A DNA stretch of 64,000 nucleotides from Viridothelium virens (lineage: Eukaryota > Ascomycota > Dothideomycetes > Trypetheliales > Trypetheliaceae), in contig ML991843.1 in the NCBI GenBank assembly GCA_010094025.1, positions 84,500 through 148,499 on the forward strand, in the 5' to 3' direction. The position numbers and the translations under genes were made by a program. Below, one piece after another: positions 1 through 11,899 of the stretch (positions are counted from its first letter, which is position 1; each line of letters starts with the position of its first letter). The notes below the pieces were generated by a model. That model was given only the letters and a program-made list of their open reading frames with translations. It did no database searches and had not been told where the DNA came from.

Positions 1-1426
1 TTTACTCGACAAAGGCTTTAGCCCAGGATAGCATCAGCTATTGCGCAATGCCTTTGCCAAACGATCAGGACGCAGCTGTTCAATCACGTTGGTTTCAGAC
101 TATGTGTGATTGCACATTAAAGCCCATGATGTGTTTCCCAAGACATAATGAGGATCAAGACGACCGGAGCTTCTAATGCGAAGTCAGGGCCCCAGGCCCG
201 AGAATATTAACGAGTCCTGTCGTATTGAGACACTAGCTCTTCCCTGGACTGAAGATTGGGACTGACTGGGACACCATCTAGGCCATGAGCGACATAATTG
301 GGAGGAGCAGAGAGAACCTGTGCAGTATCTGAAGGCGATTGCTGGTGGCTTCGTAAAAGTCGAGCATTTTATATTAACGCTAGAATCGGAACTACATTCG
401 GGAAAGGAGGAATTCACACTCTCAGTACTCTGTAATCCAGTTACGTCCGTATCTCATGTACGGATTTAGAGAATCTGAATCCTTGTGCGCCACCCCCACG
501 GCTTCAAGCTCAATTTGCTTCAGGCTACGCCCGCCCCCCTGCATCCTGCATCTACTGACCACGACACGCCGGGCCGTCTGACCCGGCCCCGGATAGCTAA
601 GCTAGTCTGAGCTCTAATTCTCGGACTCAGCCGCAGCTTCTCCATATCGGGCATTCAGGAGCCGGGAATGTGGGTTTTACAAGTACATCACCTTGCCTTA
701 CTCGCCACCGAAGGGTGGAAGGATTTCGATTTCTTCGGCCAACGCGATTTGGGAGCTTGCCACAGGAGAAATGAGATCGTCACCGTTTCGTGAATGGCCA
801 ATCCTACGCAGCCTCGATTTTGGGTTTATGGTCTCCTTTCCGAGACTCTGCGTGCAGTCACACTATGTTGAAGATACTATGGCCTTTTTCGAGCATCTAT
901 GTGGCCTCTAATTCGCACGAATATGTCCTAATCTCGTGGATCTAGCATATCTTGAAACTTCTTTGCGTCCGATGACGTTCTACTCACATAAGGGGGGACG
1001 GCACAAGACCGAGTGTGCCAATCAAAGTCCAGTGCTGATGATTTCTAGGGCATTTACTAGGAAGCAAGCAGTGAAGCTTGTACAGTGCAAGGTCGCGCTT
1101 CTGTACACTATGAGCAATCCTCGATTCAAGATCCGAAATTCCTTTCGACCGTAGAGTACGGTACACTTTTGCCAGACACCTGTGCCTCTCTTGTGAGACC
1201 CCAACCCCCAGTCATGTACTGAATTCTGGATTGGATTAAAAACAGAAAGGTCTGATAATCTTGATCAGTAGCTTGGGAGTCTTTAAGGCCTCCTATGTGA
1301 TCTAACAGACGACTTGAAGTCCGCTAAACTACCCCAGATGATAGTAAATAACCAATCAATGCTTGAGGTTTCAGACCTTCGTAAGGCGCAATACGGCCGA
1401 AGGGATCTTCAAACTTTGAAGTAAAT
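1..1426. other. Intergenic, no supported gene
   Basis: Only short ORFs of up to 77 codons are present on both strands, with no recognisable domain, good start context or splice pattern. The stretch lies upstream of the HET-domain gene and must contain its promoter, but I could not pick out a convincing TATA element. Confidence 0.5.
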
Positions 1427-3593
1427 ATGAATTGCCGGAGGATACTAGAGACTCTGAATCACAGTAGTAACGTGGGAAGAACAATTCTTCTGCTAATGCA
1501 GTCAGTATTCAAGTGCCTTTGTCAACGGTGTCAACCTCTACGGCCCAGAGTCGCCGTGGAACGGGACGATGCCCCACAAGTTTATGAACCGATCTATCCC
1601 TGTAGCGTCTGTAACAATCTGCGGGGACTTGCGCTGGATGGCACGGATGGACGACGTATACCAGTTGCGTTCGATGAGATTTCGCGGGCAGCATCTAATG
1701 GATGTTGCACTTGCACCATACTTGAGACTGGCATTGTTTATACCTTTCCTGAAATAAAGTCGTGCTCACGAGTGTACATCGATGCTTGCCATCGTCCTGC
1801 TGAGAGGTTCGAGCGCTCGTTGCTACCACTTCGATTAAAGATCACATCGTCACCAGCCAATACAGAGCATGTGGAGTTCTTCAAGCTAGGAAGTACGTAT
1901 ATTGGATAGGGGCTATCTGTACACGGATTTCCCTTTTCGACCACAGGCCTTCAATTCAATAACCGGCTGACTAGCGATAGAACCTGATGTACCGTTATGG
2001 CGGAATCCACGTTCGCCATGGCCCTTGATTGGTGTGGCTTATTCAACATCCGGATACACGGGATCGGAAAGATGTATCGATCGAGCCAAACAGTGGCTCC
2101 AAGACTGTGAGGATAACCACCCACAATGTAGACAAAAGAGAAAGCCTATGTTACCGAAACGAGTCATCGAACTAGTAGACTTCGCAGACCCTCCAAGGCT
2201 TCGCCTCTTTGAGTCTGGTCCTCGTTCAGTGGTAGAAGCTGACTATTTATCCCTGAGCCATTGCTGGGGAGAAGCTACGCCATTGATAGCGACGACAGAG
2301 ACATATCAGCGACTCAGAAGCCGCATACCGTGGGAAAGCTTACCTAGAACATTTCGCGACGTTATCCTCTTGGCAAGGCATTTTCTCATAAGGTTCGTCT
2401 GGATCGACTCGCTTTGTATTATTCAAGACGACCAAGCAGACTGGGTGTCTCAATCTACGGAAATGTGTCGGATTTATGAAAGGAGTTACCTGACGGTGTT
2501 TGCGACTCATGCAGAAAATAGTGTCCAGGGGTTGTTCTCAGCAGAGCCACTGGCTCATCTACCGAGCAGAATCAGGGGGCACGATCCAATCTCTGACCAG
2601 AAGTTCTGTATTTACGCTCGCAAAACCATCCGCCATACCTTCGCTTCTGGCCGGCATGCATTGAAAGAAGAAGCCCCTCTTCTTACACGTGCATGGTCGT
2701 ATCAAGAACGGTTGACGTCTCGAAGAGTTCTGCACTTCGGGCGACGGGAAATATCGTGGGAATGTATTGAGGGGACCAAGTGCGAGTGCTCGCCTGAACA
2801 CATGGGAGCATACAGCAACAAGACACATTCCCTTCGCAGGACTTTGGCTCTCAAATCTGCTAAGGAGATATCAAAGGAGTGGCAGAAAATGGTTTCCGAG
2901 TTTAGTGGGCTCGCACTGACGTTTTCTTCGGATCGTCTCGCAGCGCTCGCGGGGCTCGCTGCAAAGCTGCAAGCTCTCAGAAAAGGAACCTATATCTCTG
3001 GGGCTTGGACAGATTCGGTTGCCTTCGATCTCGCCTGGTATAGCAACTCAGTGCATTCGAAGCGAAGTGATTGTGTAGCACCGTCTTGGTCATGGGCCTC
3101 TCTCGATTCCAAGGTGTTTTTCCTGCCTCTCGAGGAGCTTCGATTCTACGCAATTGAAGAACAGGCGACACTTGCGACTATCATCACCAACCAAACAACA
3201 ATCCCCGCCTGTGTACAGGCGATAGCTCTGTCAAGTCAATTCATTGAATCGCAAGCTCAGCAATCGAGTCAGGCTTTGTACCAGTTTCAGATTGATACCA
3301 AACCCCTGGAGAAGTGTATGAACCGGCGCTCCTATCTGGGGTCGCATACGATCCACTTTTATCCGGACACGTCCGAGACGATGCACGACTTGCCGTGCCC
3401 TGTCTTCTTCTTCAGACTTTTAGCGCTACATCGAGGCGAGCGCTGGCTCTATGCATATCTTGTTCTTCAAGAGTCCAATGAGATAGAGGAGCAACGATTC
3501 AAGCGTATTGGCCTTTGTGTCTTGCGGTTTGACAATCAGCCGGAGCATCTACTTAGGGACTTGGGCGTGGAAAAATCCATTTTACTAATTTGA
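1427..3593 (+). CDS. HET-domain (heterokaryon incompatibility-type) protein
   Basis: Two exons, 1427-1892 and 1981-3593, give 692 residues. The intron starts GTACGT and ends GATAG, with a CTGACT branch site just before the acceptor. The N-terminal exon has clustered cysteines (CSVCNNL, NGCCTC), as in many HET proteins. The HET core follows in exon 2: LSHCWGEA, then LPRTFRDVI, then FVWIDSLCIIQDD, then YLTVFATHA, with the LTRAWSYQERLTSRRVLHF block downstream. HET domains mediate non-self recognition and programmed cell death in filamentous fungi; the partner here is unknown. An internal Met near 1496 is an alternative start. The gene appears intact and is flanked by gene-poor, partly decayed sequence, typical of accessory HET loci. 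Confidence 0.88.
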
Positions 3594-4690
3594 AAAAACT
3601 AATGGGAACGTGGACACGGGAAATGCACTTTGTAACGAAGTACTAATGACGAAGCATTCTACACTTCGCAAATCATTTTGATGGGCTCACGTCACGGTGC
3701 TCGTCCAAGCTTTGCTGCGCTGTTACTAATCGAAGCGTGGACTCTAGAACGCCCCGCCCGAGCGACCAGGGACTCAGCCACACGTGCCTCCGTTCCCTCC
3801 CCTAATAGCCCCCTGCAACTGTTCCGCTGCGTCATATCACGCATCCACCACTGCAATCCGCTCCTTATAACTAACTTCTCCAGCACGTAATCCTGGCAGC
3901 CGTCTCACAATCTGAACGATATGCACAACCCGCATCCTCAGTCTTTGAGGAAACAAGGTGGCAAAAGCAAAAAGTCTCACCCGATATCAAAACTTGATTG
4001 TAGCTAATTCTGATATCCTTCCCGAGTCCCTGCGCATCATCGGATACCCCGATACTAGACCTGTTAAAGTGAGCTTTGCCGAGGAAGCGATACCTTTGCG
4101 AAGCCAATACCTTCATTCTTCCTGCTTGGTTTCCTCAGCATCCTTGCGCACTTTCCCACTGCAAAACTCTTTCTCCTCGGCAGAAAGGAACTGCCACAGC
4201 TCGGATGCTTCCTTCTGCTTCTTGTATCCTTGCTGCTGGCACGGTGACCTGTCAGATGGTACACGAATTGCGACCTTTCGACCCCTCGAGGTACAGCTCC
4301 CGCCTTGAGCTCCCAAGCTATGCAAAACACACCTTGGTCTAGAAGAAAAGAGTGTCGTTTGGGCAGAAAGCCATCGTGATTGAGCCAATTGCCGGTCGGA
4401 TCATGCGTGTAAGTCTGACCACGCGTTTGGTGGGCATGGGTTCCAAGAGGGGACGTGCCAGGACTTGCATATCTTCAACATTGCTATTGTTGCTATCGAT
4501 GACTACTTAGTCTGTCAATACATCAACGGATTATTGCGAAAGTAAAGGGGATCGGTAAGCCGAGGGTCGTCCCATTTCTACCCGGGTGGCTGTGGTCGAT
4601 TAGTGGTAAGTTCTTATCACCAATTACCTCGTATTTTATTGTGTCAAATCTATATATTTGCTCTGACCCTCGGACTAGATAATACGGATC
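3594..4690. other. Intergenic, no supported gene
   Basis: Overlapping ORFs of 60-116 codons occur in several frames and strands, but none shows a domain, a credible splice model or a codon pattern that favours it over the others. The segment leads into the decayed ORF at about 4.7 kb. Confidence 0.4.
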
Positions 4691-5010
4691 AAGTTCGGGA
4701 ACTCCAGTATACTGGAGCCGAGCACAAGAACGCCTCTGTCGAGAAAGAGCCACAGGATCTCTGTGAGCAACTCTCAAAGGTGCGGGAGCAGAAACGCAGG
4801 AAGCAGGACATTGTTTACAGACGAGCAAACGTCTAGAACAAAGATGGTAAGGATGGACTTCACCTTCGAGTGCCGAAAGGCAAGAAGCTCAGCGCGCCGA
4901 ACACCATGGTGTTCAAAACACTGTAGCAAATGCTAGTGGTATAGGAGGGGAAAGCGCATGGCTGATCGATAGCCAGGTTGACCAAATTCAAGATGGCAGC
5001 TAATCTGGAG
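4690..5010 (+). pseudogene. Decayed ORF with in-frame TAG/TGA stops
   Basis: Frame of 4603: a charged, helix-prone stretch (SVEKEPQDLCEQLSKVREQ, then KRRKQDIVYRRANV) ends in TAG near 4834. The same frame keeps protein-like composition after that stop (NKDGKDGLHLRVPKGKKL) and after further TAG and TGA codons, up to about 5010. Several of the stops could come from TGG or CAG codons by a single G-to-A or C-to-T change, as expected from RIP-type mutation or neutral decay. I do not recognise the family; a repeat-borne or transposon-associated coiled-coil protein is possible. The alternative is chance readthrough composition. Confidence 0.35.
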
Positions 5011-5271
5011 GCAATGAAATAGGTGAGCTTTATTTACCAACATGAGCTTGAATAATTCTCTTCTGAAGTGACAACTACGTATATACTTCTGGGGAACAGA
5101 AATTGCGCGGACAGGACATGATTGAAGCACATACCAATGGCGGACAGAACAAAGTTGGTGTATACATTGATTTCAACAATTCTTAACAACTGAACCGCAT
5201 ATAGGGTACAGATGATAGCAATTTCATTGACGCATTAAAAGCTGAAAGATCTCCCTTTAAACGCCTTTATC

Positions 5272-6357
5272 TCACGTGACTAGGTATGTGTCCCTCCCAA
5301 TCCATGCTGTTTTACAATTTCCGATCAATTCGAAAGGAAAGTCTGGCTCGCTCTTACTCATCAAGTCGTCGCACACTTCTTGTTTCCAGTGAACCTTTAC
5401 CTTGAATGTCTTTACGTGTGTAATCTGACGTAATGGCTCCAACACCGCGTGATGATTATCCTTTCCAGAGTCGAGCCCCTCTCCGTGGAGTTGGAGATAC
5501 AGCGATTGCAAGCCTGCCAAGCCTGCGAACGTTTCGCATGTCTCGGGCCACATACCTCCATCAACAGGAAACATACGACGTCCAAATCGGTAGTCCAGGC
5601 AGACTATCCTAATAGTGTCCAATCGACTTCTAAGTGTGGTCTTGCGAAGAACCTGGACAGCTTCTAGGTGTTCGAAAGCAAAGATATTATTCCGATAAAG
5701 AAGTTCGATCGTCTCCGAGTAGCTATAACGATGAGTCTGAACGAACACGAGGGGTTCTTTTGAGTCTTACATGAGTCTGCAGGTCTGTAACATTGGTAAG
5801 AAATTCGCGAGTGCTCCATCTGGAGGAGGCCGTCTTTCTCTTGTACCGGCGCGGTCCCCAGAGCCTGGCGGAACCTGGAGTGGATAAATCGTCCAGACAC
5901 AGCAAAGGTTGACATTTCCGACCTTGTCTGCCCTTGCATAAACGAGCTCGAAGGATTTATTGCCTAGGAGCCTCTCCGGGCAGCGGATGAAATGGAAAAC
6001 GCGTCCACTAACAGCAGCTTCCTCCCAAATCATTCGGCGAACGTCGTAAGGAAGCCACATCAAAGGTGACTGATGCTGATTGAGAGTCTGCTGCCAGTCC
6101 CCAGTGTCGGTGAAAGACCGGGATGCGTCGCCGATGGCGCGGTCAATGGCCGGAATTGTTAGTGATCTTGGTCGTTTGGTCGGCAACGATTGGGAAGCGG
6201 CCGCCTCTTGCTCTTCCAGAGCAGCACCCTTTGCGGAAATACGTCCTCCTATCTGGGTAAGCGTCCGGCAGTGGTCCACCTTAAGGGATATCTCAAACCA
6301 TCGTTCTGCTATTTGGTCCATGGTACTTAGCAGACAATGACGAAACAACAGATTCAA
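5272..6357 (-). CDS. DUF7730-like fungal protein of unknown function
   Basis: Two exons on the minus strand, 6357-5771 and 5722-5272, give 345 residues. The 48-nt intron (GTAAGA ... TATAG) restores the diagnostic junction TCRLIYSETIELLY. With LPYDVRRMIWEEA (about residue 95) and LLYRNNIFAF after the junction, this matches the fungal family in which an F-box-like LPxEIRxxIW helix is followed by TCRxIYSExxxLLYxxNxF. Such proteins are abundant and lineage-expanded in Pezizomycotina and have no established biochemical role. The upstream ~90 residues are charged and poorly conserved. Met at 6321 is an alternative start. Confidence 0.72.
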
Positions 6358-7499
6358 ATCCTAAAAATATGCTACCACACTGCGTGGATCGTATAGTCAT
6401 ATTAAGGTGGGACGAATTGAAGTGGACGTCACTGCATAACAGGGTACGTATGCGGCGCGGTTACGGCGCGGTTGCGGCACGGTTAGGCGGGCCGTTCCTG
6501 AGGTCGACCATCGTCACTGTTTTCAGCCGCGACCTAATTGTACAGCATGTTCCTGCAGACGAAGCCTCAGGCATCCTTTGATAGAGCCTTTAAAGCCTTT
6601 TTGGGAAAGCTGAACAAGGATCTTGATGAGCCAGTAGCAAAGGAATCGCTCCATCATCCTCCACCTTTCCTCTTCAAGTAGCGATTCTCATTATGCAATT
6701 AGGAGAGTACGCTAATGGAAGTCGCAGGTGTTCAACGCTGGAAGAGGCTGTAATTCAGGAGTAGAGGTACGCTGTGCAGTGGACACACCTACCTCTAGAG
6801 ATTTCCGCCTTAATTCTTCCATGGAATTCTGGACTGAGAATCAATAATCCCTAAACAAAAATGAAAAAACCGAACTCTTCTAAGCTATAATGGCTTGAAT
6901 AGCATTGATAGTTTCTTTTTCTATCCAGTTCATCTCGCACCGGATTCAAATCTAATCGTCCCCAACTACAATCGCTCTTACCAGCTGATAGCAGCCAACA
7001 GGGCGTCTCCATCGTGGCTGGGACGTGGTCAGAATACATGGGCTCAATTTTGTGGCTGACCATCGATCTGCTGCTTGAAGGGTATAGTAGAATTGAGATC
7101 TGGCTATACTCAACCATGAAGAGATACCTAGGATCAGACACCTCTCCCTCCGACATGTGTTCCTTCATTACAATACTAAGAGATCATGATACATTTCTGT
7201 GCCGCCAACAACCATGCTTCGAGCACATCATGGGTCATCTTACTTTCATTTCGAGTCGCTGTTCTTTGCAAGCATTTTGGTAGAATAAGCAGCTGTAGAG
7301 ATCGTTCCTCTACTGAAAGAGATCCGATATAAGTATCTCTTCTATTATCTCCTCCGAATATGCATTTCCATATCATTTCACCCATTCACAACCCTCGTCT
7401 TTACTCTTTAGAGCATTTCTCATCATCACATCCACTTGATTTCAATCTCTTGTTCGTGAAAGAAGCCCGCTAGCCGATGGGCTCTTTCCGCATTAATTC
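6358..7499. other. Intergenic between divergent genes
   Basis: This is the shared promoter region of the minus-strand DUF7730-like gene and the plus-strand metallopeptidase. Small degenerate GC-rich direct repeats (units like GCGCGGTT) lie at about 6450-6485. The ORFs here are under 110 codons and overlap on opposite strands; none is supported. Confidence 0.45.
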
Positions 7500-10400
7500 A
7501 TGATGTGGCACTTACAAGAACATGTTCTTGTCGTTCTTGTAGCTGCTTGTATCTGTTCTTGTACATTGATCGTCGATCAATCGTGTACCAATCCCAGCGC
7601 CGGTAACTCAATTTCAGCTTCCCGAATACAAGGACAAACCTCTTACATTTCTCTGTGCAGGTTACTCAGACCTTGTGAATGCTGGTATTCACAGCGCCCT
7701 TGACTTGAATCAAGCAGCACTCGATGCGCTTGAGGCGCTTGCTGCTGGATTCGGGAGTCAGTCAGTGGATGTTGCGAAGAGTGATCTTCTCGATTACATC
7801 TTCGTTTCAACCAGACCAGGCGAAGGTAAACAGGTGGATCCTAATAACCCGAATTTCTCAAAAGTCAAAACGACGTTTGAAGCCGTGAAAAAATTTAATA
7901 CCCCAACGTCCGACCCTAAAAGACCCGACCTGGATGTTAAGATCTATTGCGACTTTTCTCGCTTTCATGAGAATGAGAGTTGTAAAACGGATGATGAGGG
8001 AAAGCGTATCCCCAAGCCTGGGTATGCGTGTGACGATGATATAAAAGTTGATGTGCCTATGGGCGATGAATATACCGAGTGTAAAAAAGTATGGGATATG
8101 AACGATCCTTCCACTTGGGATCTTGGAATTGACGTAAGCAATTTCCCCCCTCAAGATTAATATGATGCAAAAACTGGCAAGTCTCACATCGCACAAGGCA
8201 TACACCTTACGCTATCCTTCAAAATTTGCGCAAGTGCAGTTATGCGCTGAATATTTGAAGATCCGCAAAGGTTCAGACTGGCACACCTGGGTAAGAGCTA
8301 GCAATAGCAGCTTAGTTGACTCAGGCTCAAGTTCAGCTGACACTGAATAGACAGACGTTGAGCGCGCCGACATGTTAGATGAGATGGATACTCCAGCGGT
8401 GTTCGATCATACCCTGCTTCACGAACTGACACATGCAATCTCCGGCAGCCCCACAAATGATGGACTGCGTGGAGATGACGGTAAGAGAAACGGATATAGT
8501 AAGTCTAGAACCCAGGACCCGCCATGTGATTTTTTTACAGCTATGCAGCTGACTATTAAATTCATAGCTTGGAAGGGGGTCACTAGTAAATCAGCAATAA
8601 CAGCGGAGGGGAACGAAGGTTATACAAACGCTGACTCTTATGCGTTTTTCGGTCTCGGTATGTTGTTTTCGCGGGACATCACCCTTTTTCGCCTTTGCTG
8701 ATGTGAACACTCAGGAGCAAGAATGATTACTCCAAACAGTGCTCCTGGTGGGCAGCAAATTATAGCAAGGCGGCCAAACAGGGATGGGAAGATTGTAGAA
8801 CTTCCAGCTCCTCAAGACCATCCCCCCCGAGTTCGCAGAAGTCTGCACAATAAGGACGAGGCTCAAGTCGAATCACTTCAGTCACTACCGCTCAATGAGC
8901 CAAACTTCAAGACAATCGAGCTAGTTGGACCATACACGGATTCTTGGACCGCTAATACTTCATCTATAGCTATTCATCCCTCCACGCTATCAACATTAAT
9001 CAAACCGATATCAGAGACTAATATGAATCTTCTGAATACCACTATTACCCTTGACCGACGGACTCTCCAGTCCTCCTCGGGGACAAGTCCCGCTAGCTCT
9101 GACAGTACTAACCCCGGTGGAATCGTTGCATCTATTCTTGGAAGCGGAAATATGACTCTTGGCTCGACAAATCCGGGCTCCTCTCCCACGGAAACCTCTT
9201 CTACTTCGGCCAATCCAAGTTCTAGATCTTCAGGTACCAGTTCGACGAGCTCAGACCCGGTTGGTGCACCCGTTCCTGGAAGGAGCGGTTCAGCCACTCG
9301 GTCGACGAGTACATCTGTCAGTCCCGGAACAAGACCTTCGACCTCTGGCTCCCAAAGCTCTACAGCTCTCAGCTCTACAAGTGTCAAGACTATCCCATCA
9401 CCCCCGGTGACTGCTACATCATCCAGCCCCAGCGGGAGCAATCCGACGCATTCTTCAGGAGGTGGAGGTGGCGGAAGTAGCGGAGGTGGCGGGAGTAATC
9501 CAACGCATTCCTCAGGAGGTGGAGGTGGAGGTGGTGGTGGTGGAGGAGGGGGAGGGGGAGGGGGAGGCAATCCGGATCCTTCTCAACCCTCCTCCAAGCC
9601 GTCATCAGCCTCGGAAAGCTCCAGGTCCTCGACTTCAGAAAGTTCCAAGTCCTCGACCACGGAAAGTTCTAAGTCCTCGACCTCGGAAAGCTCCAAATCC
9701 TCGACCTCGTCCGAGAGGTCATCGTCCTCCGAAAGCTCCAGCTGCACTTCTACAAAAACTGCAAGCTCTTGCGAGATCACATTTTCTCTTGTGACGCCTT
9801 CAGGAGCAACAGCTGCCTCGACGTCAACGATAACGGTATGTTTCGGTTTTATATTTGACTTTTGCTCGAGCCTGCGCTAACCTACTACAAGGGTACTTGC
9901 TCAACCACCTCTGGATGTTCAGTTTCGAATACTATGACGACAACAACGGTGTCAAGTAATAGCGAAGTACCTACGGCCACGCCACTTTACGATGAACCCC
10001 CTAATCTCTTCTCTCGGCTCTCCAGTCAGAATAGTCAATTGTCCTACCTGGCCACAGTTCCTTCGTATGATCAACTCACATGGACTCCCACGAGTGGTCC
10101 TGCTGCATCCGCCGAACGCTCCCGTGAATCCGTCATACTGGCGGCCACCACGGACAAAGAAGCATCCCAGGACTCGGTCGCTAGTTCCCAATTGACGGCA
10201 TACGTGGCATCGCAGTCATCTATAGCTTCATCTGCTTCGAGCCGGGACGCATCAATCTCCGCTGCGGGTTACAGCTCCGTACCTTCACCCACTGCCAGCA
10301 TCATCGCCATCTGGGACACCCCTCCGGAAACTGGACCTGTAATGTACGAATTTTACGCTGTGCCTCCCAACTATAACCAAGCCATCTTCGCCGATGCCTG

Positions 10401-10719
10401 CAACAATGATCTACCCTCGACACCCAGCGAATGGGCGGTGACCGATCCGCAGCTGGCGCGTGTGGATTCCGTTCGCCAAGCAGGGCAGGTGCCGCAGCGT
10501 CAGCCCCCAGGAAAGTTGCAGCTCTCCGACGAGACGACGTACGAAGAGTATGAAATTGGGAGTGGTAAACTTTCCTACGGGGATCAGCCTCCTCTTCTCT
10601 GCGGCGCACCCTCTTTTACGGATAACTCAACGCTTACGCCGAATAACGGGGCTTGCAATGGGGTGCAAGATGTCGTACAGGTGGTGATTGTTTGCCCGTA
10701 CGGGTCCCCAGGGATATGA
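7500..10719 (+). CDS. Secreted Asp-zincin (lysine-specific type) metallopeptidase with long Ser/Gly-rich tail
   Basis: Seven exons (7500-7602, 7661-8133, 8198-8290, 8351-8498, 8568-8657, 8715-9835, 9892-10719) join in frame to 951 residues. Residues ~1-25 form a signal peptide (VLVVLVAACICSC). The zinc motif LLHELTHAI in exon 4, then WKGVTSK and NADSYAFFGLG in exon 5, match the lysine-specific metallo-endopeptidase (M35-related) fold, in which two His and a downstream Asp bind zinc. Exon 6 then encodes about 370 residues of Ser/Thr-rich sequence, two Gly runs separated by SNPTHSSGG, and imperfect SSKSSTSE repeats. Exon 7 adds about 275 residues with a few Cys (GTCSTTSGCS, DACNND, LLCGAP, NGACNG) and no clear GPI signal. 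The tail suggests an O-glycosylated wall-associated or secreted enzyme. The exon 4/5 boundary (GYTWKG) is the least certain. Confidence 0.72.
9451..9735 (+). repeat. In-frame Gly and Ser repeat tracts inside the metallopeptidase gene
   Basis: Positions 9451-9570 hold two GGN-rich glycine runs divided by a repeated SNPTHSSGG unit. Positions 9605-9735 hold at least four 24-nt-like units encoding SSKSSTSE variants. Both tracts remain in frame, so unit-number change would alter tail length without breaking the gene. Confidence 0.85.
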
Positions 10720-11899
10720 ATTGGATGGAATCCATCGTGCTCAGGTTTCCGATTGAGGGAGCTATGACTGTCCGCAGTGATCCCCCTAACCCTGGCTCCC
10801 TCATTCCCATTCAGCTCCTTTATGATTTTGTACCAGAAACTGCGATTCGATTCGGTGTAGCATAGCGTGCGGCGTTAATTAGAATTGGTGTCTTTGCGGG
10901 ATTTTGCAGCCTTAGTCAATCGCTTCAGTGTTCAAATAACAACGTTCTCTAGATCCAGCCAATATCGTCCAACTTTACATCTGATGTTCCAGAGCACTTT
11001 CGATCTATCGAGATATAGCTATACGTACGCATCAGACTTGCGTGTGTGAGCACTGCATGAGTGTTTGTTGCATTGCGAGAGCAACACTGGGAACATGATA
11101 AACGTAGGAGATATGTCCTGTCAGCAGTCTGAAGGGTACGACATATCGAAGGCAGAGGTCAAATCGAAGGCTCTCGGATCTTCCCCTTCAGAACCATGGA
11201 TCGTAACCACATCATGAAGAACAGCCACGTCAAGTTCGGTCCCAAAATCCCGTAACTCTTGGGCTTGAATTCGCTCGATGGAAATGCTCCACGCGCATTC
11301 TTCCACCTCCGGCCGACTTACGCCGGACGCAGCGCCTCGGACTTGGAAGGGATCGTGCGAATAGAGGAGTAAGCTCGAAAGGAAAAATGCTTTCCTAATA
11401 TGCGGAACTACCGCGAGCGGTTTTATCGACTCGCCCTACGATACCTCCGCACGCTCCGCCACATGCAAATTGCATCTTAGCTCCGTCCACGTGCCTTCAA
11501 TGGATTACAACCTAACCTAAGGTAGGTGCATCCGTGGGAGACGGTTCCAGAGCTGATAATTCCAGTGAGCTTTCCCAGAATAAGGCGAGTGCTGCTCGAT
11601 GACTGATCGACCATTGTCGATTATCCAAGCTCCGCTTCTTCCGTTGTAGCTACCTAAGAGTGTAAAACGGATTTATTCAAAATGGCTTATCTGCGGCATG
11701 ACTTAGATGCAGACTTGCCCCCATTGACCCCATCCAATGCATAGGACATAGAGAATATTATATAAAGCTATTTGAAGAGCAAGTTTGGCACCTTTTTATT
11801 CATTGAAATCAAAACTTGCTGCATGAAATCAAGCACGAAATCATCTGGTTCTTCAAAAAACTTCATTACTGCAAAATCTGCTCAGATACCTCTACAATC
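10720..11899. other. Intergenic; TATA-containing promoter near the end
   Basis: No ORF above 80 codons has support. The last ~150 bases form the promoter and leader of the SDR gene, with a TATATAAAG element listed separately. Confidence 0.5.
11759..11767 (+). promoter_or_regulatory. TATA box for SDR gene
   Basis: TATATAAAG lies about 135 bases upstream of the SDR start codon, a normal spacing for a fungal TATA element plus leader. No other plus-strand gene follows before the SDR. Confidence 0.55.

Noticed and set aside
8974-9570. 198-codon antisense ORF with polyproline start
   Set aside because: It is the reverse complement of the Gly- and Ser-coding tracts of the metallopeptidase; composition explains it.
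9451-9570. Possible CRISPR-like or transposon terminal repeats
   Set aside because: The repeats are codon-level, in frame and lack spacers, so they are protein repeats. No CRISPR or tRNA/rRNA signature was found anywhere in the window.
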